A stretch of 64,000 bases of DNA from Cyanomargarita calcarea GSE-NOS-MK-12-04C (GCA_019359595.1 JAHHGZ010000002.1:248001-312000), one strand, 5' to 3'; positions 17,986-27,334 are shown, numbered from the stretch's first letter. Notes: generated by a model not told the origin, from the letters alone. Numbers and translations are program-made.

Positions 17986-19031
17986 TTAGTTTTAATTGTC
18001 GTTGGGTTAAAGGCACAGTTGGCAATAATTTATTTTTGTAAGCTTGGACTTCCTTCCTTAACCCAACATGATATTCCTTAAGGTTATCAAAAACCTAAAT
18101 TTTATGACAAGGCATATTACTATTCTGAATTTTTGAATTAGTTCAACGCTTTGTTGATTTTCAACGAAAGCTTATCTTTTTAGCTTCGGTTAAGGGGACG
18201 AAATCCAAGATTTTATCCTTCTTACGACAAATGCCAACTACTTATAAATTTTGTTAAACAAGCACAAGTCTCATGCATATGAGATTATAACTCATTTTCT
18301 TAAGTTAAAAATGTATAAAATTTCATGCCCAAAAAATCCCGGAATTACGTTAATTTATTCGCATTAACCTTAATTATTGACATAAATGTCATGTATTAAT
18401 GACAAAAAACGCGGTTTTAGTAAAGTTAAATAAACTTGTATGTATTTGAGTGAACAAAAGTACGTATTGATAGTGATTTGAATAACTTGAGAACGTAATT
18501 ATACTTATTTGAAAATCCGAAGTAGAACATTTTTTAGACTGTTCGTGCAGTTTCAAAAATTGACTCTGCAAAAAAGAACCGCTACATTTATGAGGTATTA
18601 GGCATCTGGTAGAAATTAAATATGCGCGAAAAAGAAACCTTGTCGAACCTCCGCACTGCTAGAGTGTCTACCGAGATAATGTTAATTTATGTGAAGCATA
18701 TTGATAAAAATTTTGATATACGGTCGTTTCACCTTCAAGCCGAGTGTTTCCCCTCCAGATGAAGACATTCCCAAAAAGGTGAAGAGTTGATTTGATTCTG
18801 CAAAATTTTGAATATCAACACCGTTTTTTGGCCAGTTAGTAAATCACTAAAGCCCATAAGAAGTTTACCAATGATACGAATATCTTAAGAAAAGTTAGTG
18901 ATAGATAAGTAACTCAAACCAATCAGCTTTAACCAGAGTCGTTGTTACCATACCATCTCCAATTGAACCTAAGAAGCTAGAACCCTAATTATTACGTAGA
19001 ATATGTATTTTTATGTGGAGTTGGATAAACG
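17986..19031. other. Long gene-free stretch with hairpins and the first copy of a duplicated block
   Basis: 1046 nt. GTTGGGTTAA (18001-18010) faces TTAACCCAAC (18058-18067). GCTTTGTTG/CAACGAAAGC (18148-18171) form a hairpin. Block A of a diverged duplication occupies 18279-18514. The rest to 19031 has no intact gene; on the minus strand there are short open stretches broken by stops. Confidence 0.5.
18279..18514. repeat. Diverged intergenic duplication, copy A
   Basis: About 236 nt match 19848-20090 in order and direction, with shared blocks such as GTATTGATAGTGATTT, GAGAACG-AATTATACTTA and TATTTGAGT. Neither copy codes for protein. Copy B lies 1.3 kb downstream. Confidence 0.8.
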
Positions 19032-19319
19032 GTGAAACCCTTATTCTTTCGTAGGCGATCGCATAAATTAGAATATTATCAAATGGTAGATGATATTAGG
19101 ACTAATAAAAATGGCGTAGAACAATCAATATGGTTGAATCAACTACAACATCATAAAAATGAACGTATAGGCATTAATGGTCAATCTGAAGGGTATTATT
19201 TTGTAATCAGAGGTGTTGTAATCTGCGATTGCACACCCTACAACTTAATGTTAAAAATTACAAAATCATATGATATGTATTTTTACCCGTTTCTGGAAGT
19301 AAAATTAGTCGCTGATTAA
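19032..19319 (+). CDS. Uncertain small ORF, unknown
   Basis: 95 codons from a GTG start with GGAG about 12 nt upstream. The product is basic and aromatic-rich with no recognised domain. Its last 62 nt overlap the 3' end of the retropepsin-like gene on the other strand, which weakens the case. It may be a remnant within the accessory stretch between the two copies of the duplicated block. Confidence 0.25.
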   Translation: MKPLFFRRRSHKLEYYQMVDDIRTNKNGVEQSIWLNQLQHHKNERIGINGQSEGYYFVIRGVVICDCTPYNLMLKITKSYDMYFYPFLEVKLVAD

Positions 19320-19695
19320 TTACATCAGGCTGTAATCCTAATTCTTCCATTGGAATTACACCAAGAAGAGCATCTTGGCCTCCTGGTAATTCAGTACAGG
19401 TAAATTCGCCTTTTCTACCTTCTACTGTTAAAGTTACGCGCTTAAAAAGACGAGCTTTTACTACACCCGCAGCAGTTTTAACTTCAATTTCTCCAGAAAG
19501 TGGTAAGCCTAATCGATTAATAATATCTGCTGGCAAACACAGACGAGTTGCGCCTGTATCGACTAAAACATTATCCAAAGTAATCGAGCGAACTTGCTCG
19601 TTAGGAATAAAACCGCGTTCGGCTAAAATTTCATCGACTAAATTTGTAACTGTAATTGTAATAGTGATAATTCCCATCTGATTACTATTTGTCAT
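19258..19695 (-). CDS. Retropepsin-like aspartic protease domain protein
   Basis: 145 residues. The active-site motif LVDTGATRLCLP (residues about 44-55) is the clan AA D-T/S-G signature, followed by the flap-type region and a second hydrophobic-hydrophobic-Gly element (DALLGVIPMEELGL). One domain would need to dimerise to form an active site. Cyanobacteria carry many such single-domain proteins of unknown function; some may be toxin-antitoxin-like or housekeeping proteases. The ATG at 19695 is used because the more upstream in-frame codon is TTG. No partner gene is evident. Confidence 0.8.
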   Translation of the reverse strand: MTNSNQMGIITITITVTNLVDEILAERGFIPNEQVRSITLDNVLVDTGATRLCLPADIINRLGLPLSGEIEVKTAAGVVKARLFKRVTLTVEGRKGEFTCTELPGGQDALLGVIPMEELGLQPDVINQRLILLPETGKNTYHMIL

Positions 19696-19847
19696 TGTCT
19701 CAACTCCCAATCTACGGGATTATTACAATTCAAAATTATTTTTGAAAAACTAAATTAAATGACTTTTATAAATTTTTGGTTTTCTTCCCTCTGTAAGGGT
19801 ACACAAACTTCTTATTCCTTTAGTTTGTAAAACCTCATGTCTTACCC

Positions 19848-20090
19848 ATGTAAGATTATAATCCAGTTTTTGGAAAGTGAAAATGTATCAAATTTCGCAC
19901 CGAAAAAAACCCCAGAATTGCGTTAAATAATTCGCAGTAGCTTCGATTATTGAGAAAAATGTGATGAATTTATGACACAAAATCCTTATTTAGTAAATTT
20001 AAATGAACTTATACGTATTTGAGTTACAAAAAAGCAGTATTGATAGTGATTTAAATGACTGGAGAACGCAATTATACTTAATTGAGAATT
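19848..20090. repeat. Diverged intergenic duplication, copy B
   Basis: About 243 nt that align along their whole length with 18279-18514. It directly precedes the headless coding fragment at 20094-20282. Confidence 0.8.
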
Positions 20091-20093
20091 TAG

Positions 20094-20282
20094 GATAGAG
20101 TCAATTGCGTTCTTGCTCATCGAGAAGATGAAGAAGCCTTTCACGCTTATATAGACAAGCTACATAGTGAAGGCAATTGGATTGAAATGCCTCCGTTAGA
20201 ATCTGTACAGAATTTAGAAAATTATCCTGAGTTTACTGAGCGTTTTCGTAACGGTTCTGAGCCACGAGATAATGCAGTTTAG
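20094..20282 (+). pseudogene. Headless coding fragment, unknown
   Basis: An open frame of about 62 codons encoding an acidic tail-like peptide (VLAHREDEEAFHAYIDKL, then PPLESVQNLENYPEFTERF) ends at a TAG. There is no start codon in frame before the late MPP, and the frame is closed by TAG at 20091, at the edge of duplicated block B. It looks like the C-terminal end of a gene whose front has been replaced. I do not recognise the family. Confidence 0.45.
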
Positions 20283-20297
20283 CTTAAACGCATCGAT

Positions 20298-20861
20298 TCA
20301 CAAATTCAACTCAAACCCAGGCAAAATATCTTCTCCAGAAAGTATCGCTGGCAAAGAAATCACTTCTAATTCTTGCCCTAGTCGGTAAATTTGAACTTGG
20401 TTATCTTGAGGATTTATCAGCCAACCCAAGCGCAAACCATTATCTATATATTCCTGCATCTTTTCTTGCAGAGATTTTAGGCGATCGCTTTCTGAACGCA
20501 GTTCAATTACAAAGTCAGGTATCAGTGGGGGGAATTTTTTCCGTTGCTCAGAAGTTAATGCTTCCCACCGCTCCAATTTAACCCAAGCAGCATCAGGCGA
20601 TCGCTTTGCCCCATTCGGAAGTATAAAGGTAGTCGAGGAACTAAAAACCTTGCCTAATTTCGTTTGACGGTTCCAATTATTCAAGTCGGTAATCAAGTCT
20701 GCTTCCTGATTTCCGCTTTCTCCTCCGACTGGTGGCATAATAATCACTTCCCCAGTTGCATTCAATTCTAGGTTCAAATCCCGATTTGCCATGCACAGTT
20801 GGTAAAATTGCTCATCTGTGAGATGAAGAATTGGCTCCAGATTTAGCACAACGGTATTCAT
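20298..20861 (-). CDS. Uma2 family (DUF820) endonuclease-like protein
   Basis: 187 residues, the usual length. The PD-(D/E)XK-like core is visible: the N-terminal helix (LTDEQFYQLCMANRDLNLELNATGEVIIMPP), GGESGNQEADLITDLNNW, then RSPDAAWVKLERWEALT and PDFVIELRSESDRLKSLQEKMQEYIDNG, which supply Asp, Glu and the x-E-L-R catalytic-like residues. The family is greatly expanded in cyanobacteria and its cellular role is not established; it is often linked with mobile DNA. The gene is alone on its strand; the dispersed repeat at 20877-20949 lies just upstream. Confidence 0.9.
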   Translation of the reverse strand: MNTVVLNLEPILHLTDEQFYQLCMANRDLNLELNATGEVIIMPPVGGESGNQEADLITDLNNWNRQTKLGKVFSSSTTFILPNGAKRSPDAAWVKLERWEALTSEQRKKFPPLIPDFVIELRSESDRLKSLQEKMQEYIDNGLRLGWLINPQDNQVQIYRLGQELEVISLPAILSGEDILPGFELNL

Positions 20862-20876
20862 GAACTGCTCCCAAAA

Positions 20877-20949
20877 AATAAATAATTAACCGCAGTAGCC
20901 GCACTCGTCGCAAGCGTCCCGTTAGGGATACGGCTTCTGTGTAGGGTAG
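20877..20949 (+). repeat. Dispersed repeat, copy 1
   Basis: AATAAATAATTAACCGCA at 20877-20894 and CTTCTGTGTAGGGTAG at 20934-20949 recur in inverted orientation at 44076-44126 with a shorter spacer. It lies just upstream of the Uma2 gene. Confidence 0.75.
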
Positions 20950-21029
20950 AACAGAGATGGACGCAGATGAAATGCAAAGGGATGCGGAGTATTATTTCAA
21001 ACTCTGCGTTTATTTGTGTAAAAAACTAC

Positions 21030-22736
21030 TTAATAATGATTTCCGGACTGGCGATGATGCACTGCAGTCACAGCATCTGGATTCAAGACTTTTCCACTAT
21101 TCACACTCGCATAAACAAGCCAGTGGTCGCCAACATCCATCCGATTTTGTACTGAGCATTCTAGGTAAGCTAAAGCACCCATTAGAATCGGACTACCATT
21201 TTGTGCTTCTTCAATATCTATTCCAGCAAATCTGTCTTGTCCTGGGGCATAAGATTTGATAAAATGCTTTTGCAGTTCTTTGCCTTCCGCTAAAATGTTG
21301 AGAACGAATTCGTTTCCGGAGTGCGTTAGCGGTTCGATTGCTCTATCTTTAGCGACAGCGATCGTTAATCCAGGAGGGTTAAAGCTGGCTTGAGATACCC
21401 AAGAGGCTAACATTCCACTTGAAACTTCACCTTGTTTGGCTGTGACGACACAAAGAGAACCAACAACTCTTCCCACTGCTTGTTCTACATTACTAGCTGG
21501 TTGTTTTGGCGCACGAACCTTTGTGGCTCTTTTCAAAGCTTGCGCAAAATCGGTTCCGGCTTCAGAGCAAGTTTGCAGGGTTTTTTCGTCGGGTTTGAAT
21601 TTCACTCTGATCGTATCAAAACCCAAACGATAGCCAGCATCTTTGAGTTTACCTTCAATTAAATCAATCGCTTCTCCACTCCAGCCATAGGAACCAAAAA
21701 CACCAGCGAGTTTGTTTTTTGCTGCGTTAGCCAGAACAATACCCAAAGCTGTCTGAATTGGTGTCGGTGCATGTCCGCCAAGGGTGGGTGAGCCCATGAT
21801 AAAACCAGCAGATTTTTCCACTGCTGCTTGGATTTCAGCAGGTTCTGTAAATTCACAGTTAATTGATTCTACATTCACCCCAGCTTTGGTAATCCCGTGA
21901 GCTAGAGCACTAGCTAATGTGGCGGTATTTCCATAAGCGGAAGCATAAATCAAAGCTACCGTGGTATCAGCAGATGTTTGCTGTTGACTCCATTGGCGAT
22001 AGGCATGAGTCAGTTCAATTAAGCCGTAGCGGACTAAGGGTCCGTGCCCAGTAGCATACATCCTCACTGGCAAATCGGAAAGTTTGTCCAGCGCAGTTTC
22101 CACTTGACGAGCGTGGGGAGCCATCAGACACTCAAAATAATAGCGTCTGTCTTCAACAAGGGTTTCCCAACCTTCATCAAACACTTGATCGCCGCAAATA
22201 TGTGCCCCAAATAATTTATCTGAATAGAGAATTTCTGTTTGGGGGTCAAAGGTACAAAGTTGATCGGGATAGCGGGGGTTTGGCGTAGGAATGAATTGAA
22301 GATTATGTCCCTTGCCTAAATCGAGAGTTTCTTCCCCCCGCATAATCGTAATTGGCAAATCAGCATTTTCCAACGCACCCCGCAAATTTATTGCTCCTGG
22401 ATTAGAACAAACAAAAGTAATTTGCGGTGCAATTTCCAGTAAAGCTTTTAAAGTTGCGGCCCGGTTAGGATTGACGTGACCGATAATCACATAATCAATC
22501 GCTTTAACATCAATCCGAGAAAGTAAAGCTTTGAGATAACTTTCAGTAAAAGTTTCTCCCGGTGGGTCAATCAAAGCAACTTTATCAGCTTGGATTATAT
22601 AACAATTCGCAGTGGTACCTTTAGCAAGGGCATATTCGATTTCAAATCTGAGTCTTGCCCAACTGCGCGATCGCAATATGACACTATTTGTACCAATGGG
22701 TAGAACCTGAACGTCACGGGGCTTTGTTTCTGACAT
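21030..22736 (-). CDS. flv1: Flavodiiron protein, Flv1 type
   Basis: 568 residues in the cyanobacterial three-domain order: metallo-beta-lactamase-like domain (about 1-250), flavodoxin domain (ALIYASAYGNTATLASALAHGI, about 258-400) and C-terminal flavin reductase domain (VGSLCVVTAKQGEVSSGMLASWVSQASF). Flv1 pairs with Flv3 in NAD(P)H or ferredoxin-linked reduction of O2 to water. The diiron ligands are largely replaced: GHVNPNRA stands where canonical FDPs have HxExDH, PNPRYPD where LHWPD is found, SDKLFG where CDAFG is found; only the first His and the His in TGHGP remain. This pattern is typical of Flv1/Flv2, against canonical Flv3/Flv4. ATG at 22736 follows AAAGGAG-like bases. flv3 is 180 nt upstream. 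Confidence 0.92.
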   Translation of the reverse strand: MSETKPRDVQVLPIGTNSVILRSRSWARLRFEIEYALAKGTTANCYIIQADKVALIDPPGETFTESYLKALLSRIDVKAIDYVIIGHVNPNRAATLKALLEIAPQITFVCSNPGAINLRGALENADLPITIMRGEETLDLGKGHNLQFIPTPNPRYPDQLCTFDPQTEILYSDKLFGAHICGDQVFDEGWETLVEDRRYYFECLMAPHARQVETALDKLSDLPVRMYATGHGPLVRYGLIELTHAYRQWSQQQTSADTTVALIYASAYGNTATLASALAHGITKAGVNVESINCEFTEPAEIQAAVEKSAGFIMGSPTLGGHAPTPIQTALGIVLANAAKNKLAGVFGSYGWSGEAIDLIEGKLKDAGYRLGFDTIRVKFKPDEKTLQTCSEAGTDFAQALKRATKVRAPKQPASNVEQAVGRVVGSLCVVTAKQGEVSSGMLASWVSQASFNPPGLTIAVAKDRAIEPLTHSGNEFVLNILAEGKELQKHFIKSYAPGQDRFAGIDIEEAQNGSPILMGALAYLECSVQNRMDVGDHWLVYASVNSGKVLNPDAVTAVHHRQSGNHY

Positions 22737-22750
22737 AAGCACAGGAAAGG

Positions 22751-22912
22751 AGTTAGTTGTTGGTTGTTGGTTGTTGGTTGTTGGTTGTTGGTTGTTGGTT
22801 GTTGGTTGTTGGTTGTTGGTTGTTAGTTGTTAACTCCTAACCACTAACAACTAACCAATAACAATTAACCAATAACAACTAACCAATAACAACTAACCAA
22901 TAACCAATAACT
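22751..22912. repeat. Long STRR array between flv3 and flv1
   Basis: About nine TTGTTGG/GTTGGTT heptamers (22751-22830) are followed by a block of AACCAAT/AACAACT heptamers (22838-22912). The halves are near complements, so the whole gap can form one long hairpin in the flv3-flv1 transcript. Confidence 0.85.
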
Positions 22913-22916
22913 GAAA

Positions 22917-24641
22917 TTAATAGTGGTTTCCAACTTTCCGATGATGCACAGCCGTCAGTGCTTGCGGCTTAGATACCCGTCCAGCATCAACTGTGCTGTA
23001 AACTATCCAATGGTCACCGCCATCCATCCGACTAACGACTTCGCACTCCATGTACGCTAAAGCGTCAGCAAGAATTGGCGTCCCATTTTGTGAAGGCTGA
23101 GTTCTGACTCCTTGAAAACGGTCAGCACCAGGGGCGAAACGTTTGAGGAAGTGCTTCATCAAGCTTTGATAATTGCCTTCTTCTAATACATTTAACACAA
23201 AGCGATCGCCTACTTGCATCAGAGATTCGATTGCCCGGTCTTTAGATACTGCAATACTCACTCCCAATGGTTTGAAGCTGGCTTGAGTTACCCAAGAAGC
23301 AAGCATCGCACTGGATACATCGCCTTTTTTCGCAGTGATAATATATAAACCACCGCTAATCCTACCCAAAGCCTTATCTAAATCAGCACCCAAGGATTTC
23401 ATTGCTTTGATGCTTTTATCCCTTGTCACCCATTGCCCTAAGTCTGTGCCTGCTTCTTCACACAGCTTGTAAGTGTTTTCACTGGGTGTTTCTCTAATCT
23501 CAATTACTGGGAATGAAATATTTAAGCCTAAAGCGCGGAATTTATTGAGTAAGGGATAAGTCGGTTCATCGTCACCACCACCAGTCTCAAATATACCGAT
23601 ACCTTGTTTTTCCTTTGCCGAACCCAATACAGTACCCAGTGCGGCTTGAGTCGTGACACCAGCATTCGTTGGCGGCATACCGATCACAATTCCGGCGCAA
23701 CGGCTCACCAATTCTCGCAATTCTTGTAAATCTGTGGCTCCACGCAAATCGACCATTTCCACGGCAACCCCAGTTTTGGCAATCCCGTTAGCAATGGATT
23801 GAGCTAGGCTCACGCTATAACCGTAATCCGCAACGTAAAATATTCCAACCGCAGTTTCTGCCTTCGCTTGGGTTTGACTCCAATTTTTGTAGCGTCCGGT
23901 CAATTCGTCAACATTGTGATATAATAGTGGACCGTGACCTGTAGCGACCATGCCGATTTTGGGCAATTCACCCATCCGCTTCAATGCCGACAGTACAGAC
24001 CGAGCATTCGGACCCATCAAACAGTCGTAATAATATTGATAATCTGGTTCAATCGCAGCCAAATCTTCGTCAAAAGTGCTATCCGAGCAATAGTGCAAAC
24101 CAAAAGCATCGCAAGTGTAGAGAACTTGAGTTTTGTGGTCGAAAGTGAACATCGTATCCGGCCAATGGAGGTTTGGCGCAATAACGAATTCTAACTCATG
24201 ACCGTTACCCAAATCTAAGCGATCGCCATTTTTCACAATTCGCCGCTTAAAGGGCTGATGCACCATGTCCTCTAAGAACTGAATCGCTACCTTAGAGCCG
24301 ACAACAGTAATTTCTGGTGCAAGTTGCAAAATATCCTTCACCAAGCCACTGTGGTCAGGCTCAGTGTGGCTGATAACCAGATAATTAATTTCTGCTGGGT
24401 TGATTAATCCCTTAAGAGTATCTAAATATAACTGCCGAAACTTTTCGTGAGACGTATCAACTAATGCAGTCTGCTCGCCCCGAATCAAAAATGAATTGTA
24501 GGTAGTGCCATTTTGCAGACCGAACTCAATGTCGAAGCGATCGCGATCCCAATCCAACGATCGCATCGTGGTTGTATCAGCCGCAATCTCGGCAGTCTGC
24601 ATGGTTAGCTTTTTCTTAGTCTTTTCGGTGAGCGCTACCAT
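22917..24641 (-). CDS. flv3: Flavodiiron protein, Flv3 type
   Basis: 574 residues from ATG 24641, which has GGAGG seven bases upstream; ATGs at 24653 and 24683 are alternatives. The same three domains as Flv1 are present: beta-lactamase-like, flavodoxin (VGIFYVADYGYSVSLAQSIANGIAKTG) and flavin reductase (GGLYIITAKKGDVSSAMLASWVTQASF). Here the diiron ligands are canonical: HTEPDHSG, NLHWPD, CDAFG and TGHGP. This marks the catalytic Flv3/Flv4 class; the pairing with an Flv1-type neighbour makes Flv3 most likely. Heterocystous species carry a vegetative (A) and a heterocyst (B) pair. Adjacent flv3 then flv1 recalls flv3B-flv1B, but order alone does not settle it. Confidence 0.92.
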   Translation of the reverse strand: MVALTEKTKKKLTMQTAEIAADTTTMRSLDWDRDRFDIEFGLQNGTTYNSFLIRGEQTALVDTSHEKFRQLYLDTLKGLINPAEINYLVISHTEPDHSGLVKDILQLAPEITVVGSKVAIQFLEDMVHQPFKRRIVKNGDRLDLGNGHELEFVIAPNLHWPDTMFTFDHKTQVLYTCDAFGLHYCSDSTFDEDLAAIEPDYQYYYDCLMGPNARSVLSALKRMGELPKIGMVATGHGPLLYHNVDELTGRYKNWSQTQAKAETAVGIFYVADYGYSVSLAQSIANGIAKTGVAVEMVDLRGATDLQELRELVSRCAGIVIGMPPTNAGVTTQAALGTVLGSAKEKQGIGIFETGGGDDEPTYPLLNKFRALGLNISFPVIEIRETPSENTYKLCEEAGTDLGQWVTRDKSIKAMKSLGADLDKALGRISGGLYIITAKKGDVSSAMLASWVTQASFKPLGVSIAVSKDRAIESLMQVGDRFVLNVLEEGNYQSLMKHFLKRFAPGADRFQGVRTQPSQNGTPILADALAYMECEVVSRMDGGDHWIVYSTVDAGRVSKPQALTAVHHRKVGNHY

Positions 24642-25592
24642 AAGTGCCTCCATAACAAATGAGTATTTTTCCCCTGACTCCATTTTGACACGACTTACTT
24701 GTAAATATTTATTAAAAAACCTATGGGTTAGTTAAATAAAACTAAGAGGATTGAGAAACTCAACTAAATTTCAACCCCTTATACCATTTTTATATGAAGA
24801 TGCATACAAAAACCCCACCGCCTGCGGCACCTCCCCTAAGCATACGGGGAGGTTGGGAGGGATAAAAATTATATGCAGCTTGCCCGAAGGGCAAGCTTCG
24901 CTAACACAGCAAATTGGTATTAAGTGGGTTGAAGCTTATCCCTGTGAAATTTATAGCGTTTTGGATTTGAGTAAGAGTACTCCAAATAAAAAAGTGCCCG
25001 ATTTTCATTGCGTAGCAATGGCAGTAGCCTTAGTAAGGGAAGAAGTTTGCTCCGGGAATTCTACAATTTTATATTCAGTCTAAGTATTTTTTTTAAGTGT
25101 TATTACTGAATCATGTAAAAATAACAGTAATATTTAGAGTCATCTGATAATGCGGTATTCGCTCGTTGTTACGTCTATTTTGGCTGTTCTATTTATGAAC
25201 ACAGTAACAGTTGAAACATAGACTTAATAATTAATGCCTAAATTTATGTCCAAACAATTGCCCGAAAAACTTGACTGAATATGTATCAGAAGTGTAAATT
25301 TTGTCTGAGGATTAATAGTGGAAAATGACTCTAAAAAAATCCCTCTGTGTCAATTGTTAATTCTGTGCTGGATCAAATTTTCATTTTTTAATTTCAGCTA
25401 ATCTGAGTAAGCTGAATCACGCGTAAAAGCTTAAGCTTCCATATAAACTAGACTGTTCGTCATCTAGTTCTAGTTTTAGATTTTCTTGGGAATTGGGTGG
25501 AGAAATTAGAACTTCAATAGTGAACGTGATATTTATAATTACAAGCTAAGAGCAAAAGCTTTTTCATTGACTTAGTCCTAAACGAATCAAAA
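24642..25592. other. Long gene-free stretch with two strong hairpins
   Basis: 951 nt. CTCCCC (24831-24836) faces GGGGAG (24846-24851). AGCTTGCCC and GGGCAAGCT (24877-24897) form a perfect 9-bp stem with a GAA loop. Both are in a GC-rich block of a type that recurs in cyanobacterial intergenic DNA. The upstream control region of flv3 must lie at the left end. A 110-codon frame across the hairpins is not credible. Confidence 0.5.
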
Positions 25593-26315
25593 ATGTTCCT
25601 AGCTTTAATGATTGGCAATTCCCGGTTGCACTGGGGTCGGTTTGAAGGCAAAACCCTTTACCGAACTTGGAACAGTGACTACCTATCACTAGATGAATTG
25701 TCATCCGTAATTTCTTCCCCCCCTCCCCCTCTCCTCCTCGCTTCCGTCGTTCCCAGCCAAACTGAAATCTGGCAAACTTACCCAAATGTTCGCATTATTA
25801 CCTTAAATCAAATACCGCTTGGAGGTATGTACCCCGCTTTCGGGATCGACCGTGCGTTAGCTCTATTAGGTGCAGGAAGCAATTGGGGTTTTCCAATGCT
25901 GGTAATCGATGCAGGCACAGCACTCACTTTTACTGGTGCTAATGCTAACCATAATTTGGTTGGGGGTGCAATATTACCAGGACTTGGATTGCAAATAACA
26001 ACTCTTGCCCAAAAAACAGGACAATTACCACTTATAGACACCGTAAATTTAGGGTCTGTTTCTCTACCCTCACGTTTTGCGTTGAATACTGAAGAGGCTA
26101 TCCAAAGTGGAGTAATTTACACCCTAATAGCAGGAATTAAGGACTTTATCGAAACCTGGTGCCAGTCATTCCCTGATAGTCATATTGCCATCACAGGAGG
26201 CGATGCAAAGCTGATATTAAACTATTTGCAATCGCACTACCCAGAAATTGCAAGAAAATTAAATATAGAACCGAATTTAATTTTTTGGGGAATGAGGGAA
26301 ATAGTTGACAGTTAG
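25593..26315 (+). CDS. coaX: Type III pantothenate kinase
   Basis: 240 residues. CoaX catalyses ATP-dependent phosphorylation of pantothenate, the first step of coenzyme A synthesis. The N-terminal phosphate-binding motif is the cyanobacterial form ([15 protein letters not shown], residues 3-17); the second is [11 protein letters not shown] with the catalytic Asp; [12 protein letters not shown] is the adenosine motif. The start ATG at 25593 is the only one with a suitable N terminus. It stands alone on the plus strand, followed by an STRR array and a convergent hydrolase gene. Confidence 0.92.
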   Translation: MFLALMIGNSRLHWGRFEGKTLYRTWNSDYLSLDELSSVISSPPPPLLLASVVPSQTEIWQTYPNVRIITLNQIPLGGMYPAFGIDRALALLGAGSNWGFPMLVIDAGTALTFTGANANHNLVGGAILPGLGLQITTLAQKTGQLPLIDTVNLGSVSLPSRFALNTEEAIQSGVIYTLIAGIKDFIETWCQSFPDSHIAITGGDAKLILNYLQSHYPEIARKLNIEPNLIFWGMREIVDS

Positions 26316-26343
26316 GAGTTATGAGTTATGCATATTTACATTA

Positions 26344-26389
26344 ACTGCTAACTCCTAACTCCTAACTCCTCACTCCAAACTCCAAACTT
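26344..26389. repeat. CTAACTC-type STRR array
   Basis: Four or more CTAACTC/CTCACTC/CCAAACT heptamers between the convergent coaX and alpha/beta hydrolase genes. Confidence 0.75.
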
Positions 26390-26390
26390 T

Positions 26391-27206
26391 TCAAACTTCA
26401 CCTTTAATAAAATCTCGAATTTCCCCTGCAGTAACCCCAGCGCAAGCAAAAGGCATATCATGTCCTGCATGGGCAATGATTTTGAACTGTGCTTGAGGAA
26501 TCAATTGAACATATGCCCGAGTCATTGCGATGGCATCGGCTGCGTCTTTTCCACCCTGCAAAATCAAAACAGGCATTTCCATTGAATACAATCGATTTTG
26601 CAGTAATTCGGCTTCAATTTCTGGTTGCTGACGTTGAAATATTAGTTCGCAAGACGTAGGAAATTGCAGCATTAACTCGTGTAACTGCCAATCTTCTTCA
26701 ACTTTGATTTCTACACCAAATATTTTAGCGACAGGACGAAGCAATTTTAATAAACTGAACATAAAAGGCGATCGCTTAACTACTTTGCGCATTTTCTGCC
26801 TGCGATGAACTTGTTCTTCTGTGTCTACACCTTCTGGGGCTATCAATACTAAAGCAGTAACTTGTTCTGGGTACTTTAAAGCATAGCTGGCAGCAATCCA
26901 CCCACCAATAGAATGCCCAACTAAATATACTTTTTCTAGCTTTAAAGCCCTAAGTAATTCACCTAAAGACTCTAGTTGCAAATCAATTGAATAGTGGACA
27001 TCAGGAAAATCTGACTCACCAAATCCTAATAAATCTGGTGCAAAACAATGGAAATCACGAGAAAGCGACTCCATCACTGATACCCATTGACTACCATCAG
27101 TCCAAGCACCATGCAAAAAGACTATCGGGGTTCCAACACCAGCTTCACGCCAGAATAATAGCCCTTGAGAAAGCTTGATACGCGAGTTTAGGAATAAACT
27201 TTCCAT
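26391..27206 (-). CDS. Alpha/beta hydrolase
   Basis: 271 residues with the full alpha/beta-hydrolase fold: oxyanion motif FLHGAWTDGSQW, nucleophile elbow VGHSIGGW with Ser at about residue 97, the acid near LQGGKDAADA, and the catalytic His in AHAGHDMPF. These residues form a complete catalytic triad. The substrate is not predictable; related proteins include esterases, haloperoxidase-like and C-C bond hydrolases. It lacks a signal peptide and is probably cytoplasmic. The neighbouring NUDIX gene is on the same strand 129 nt away, without evidence of joint function. Confidence 0.88.
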   Translation of the reverse strand: MESLFLNSRIKLSQGLLFWREAGVGTPIVFLHGAWTDGSQWVSVMESLSRDFHCFAPDLLGFGESDFPDVHYSIDLQLESLGELLRALKLEKVYLVGHSIGGWIAASYALKYPEQVTALVLIAPEGVDTEEQVHRRQKMRKVVKRSPFMFSLLKLLRPVAKIFGVEIKVEEDWQLHELMLQFPTSCELIFQRQQPEIEAELLQNRLYSMEMPVLILQGGKDAADAIAMTRAYVQLIPQAQFKIIAHAGHDMPFACAGVTAGEIRDFIKGEV

Positions 27207-27334
27207 ACTTCTTTAATTTAGAATTTAAATCTTGGCTATTTTAGATTGAATCCAAAATCCGTCTTGGAAAATATGTATGGGCACCAAACCGATTAAGCTA
27301 CACTTCCCGCAAAATCTAAAATCCAAAAAGCGTT

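Noticed and set aside
18389-18571. 60-codon minus-strand frame in the duplicated block
   Set aside because: The frame is not kept in the second copy of the block, so it is not under coding selection.
22751-22912. Possible CRISPR array because of dense short direct repeats
   Set aside because: Units are 7 nt with no unique spacers, and the two halves are complementary. These are STRR heptamers; no cas gene is present.
24751-25083. 110-codon plus-strand frame
   Set aside because: It reads through two hairpins in a repeat-type GC-rich block; no domain and no ribosome binding site.
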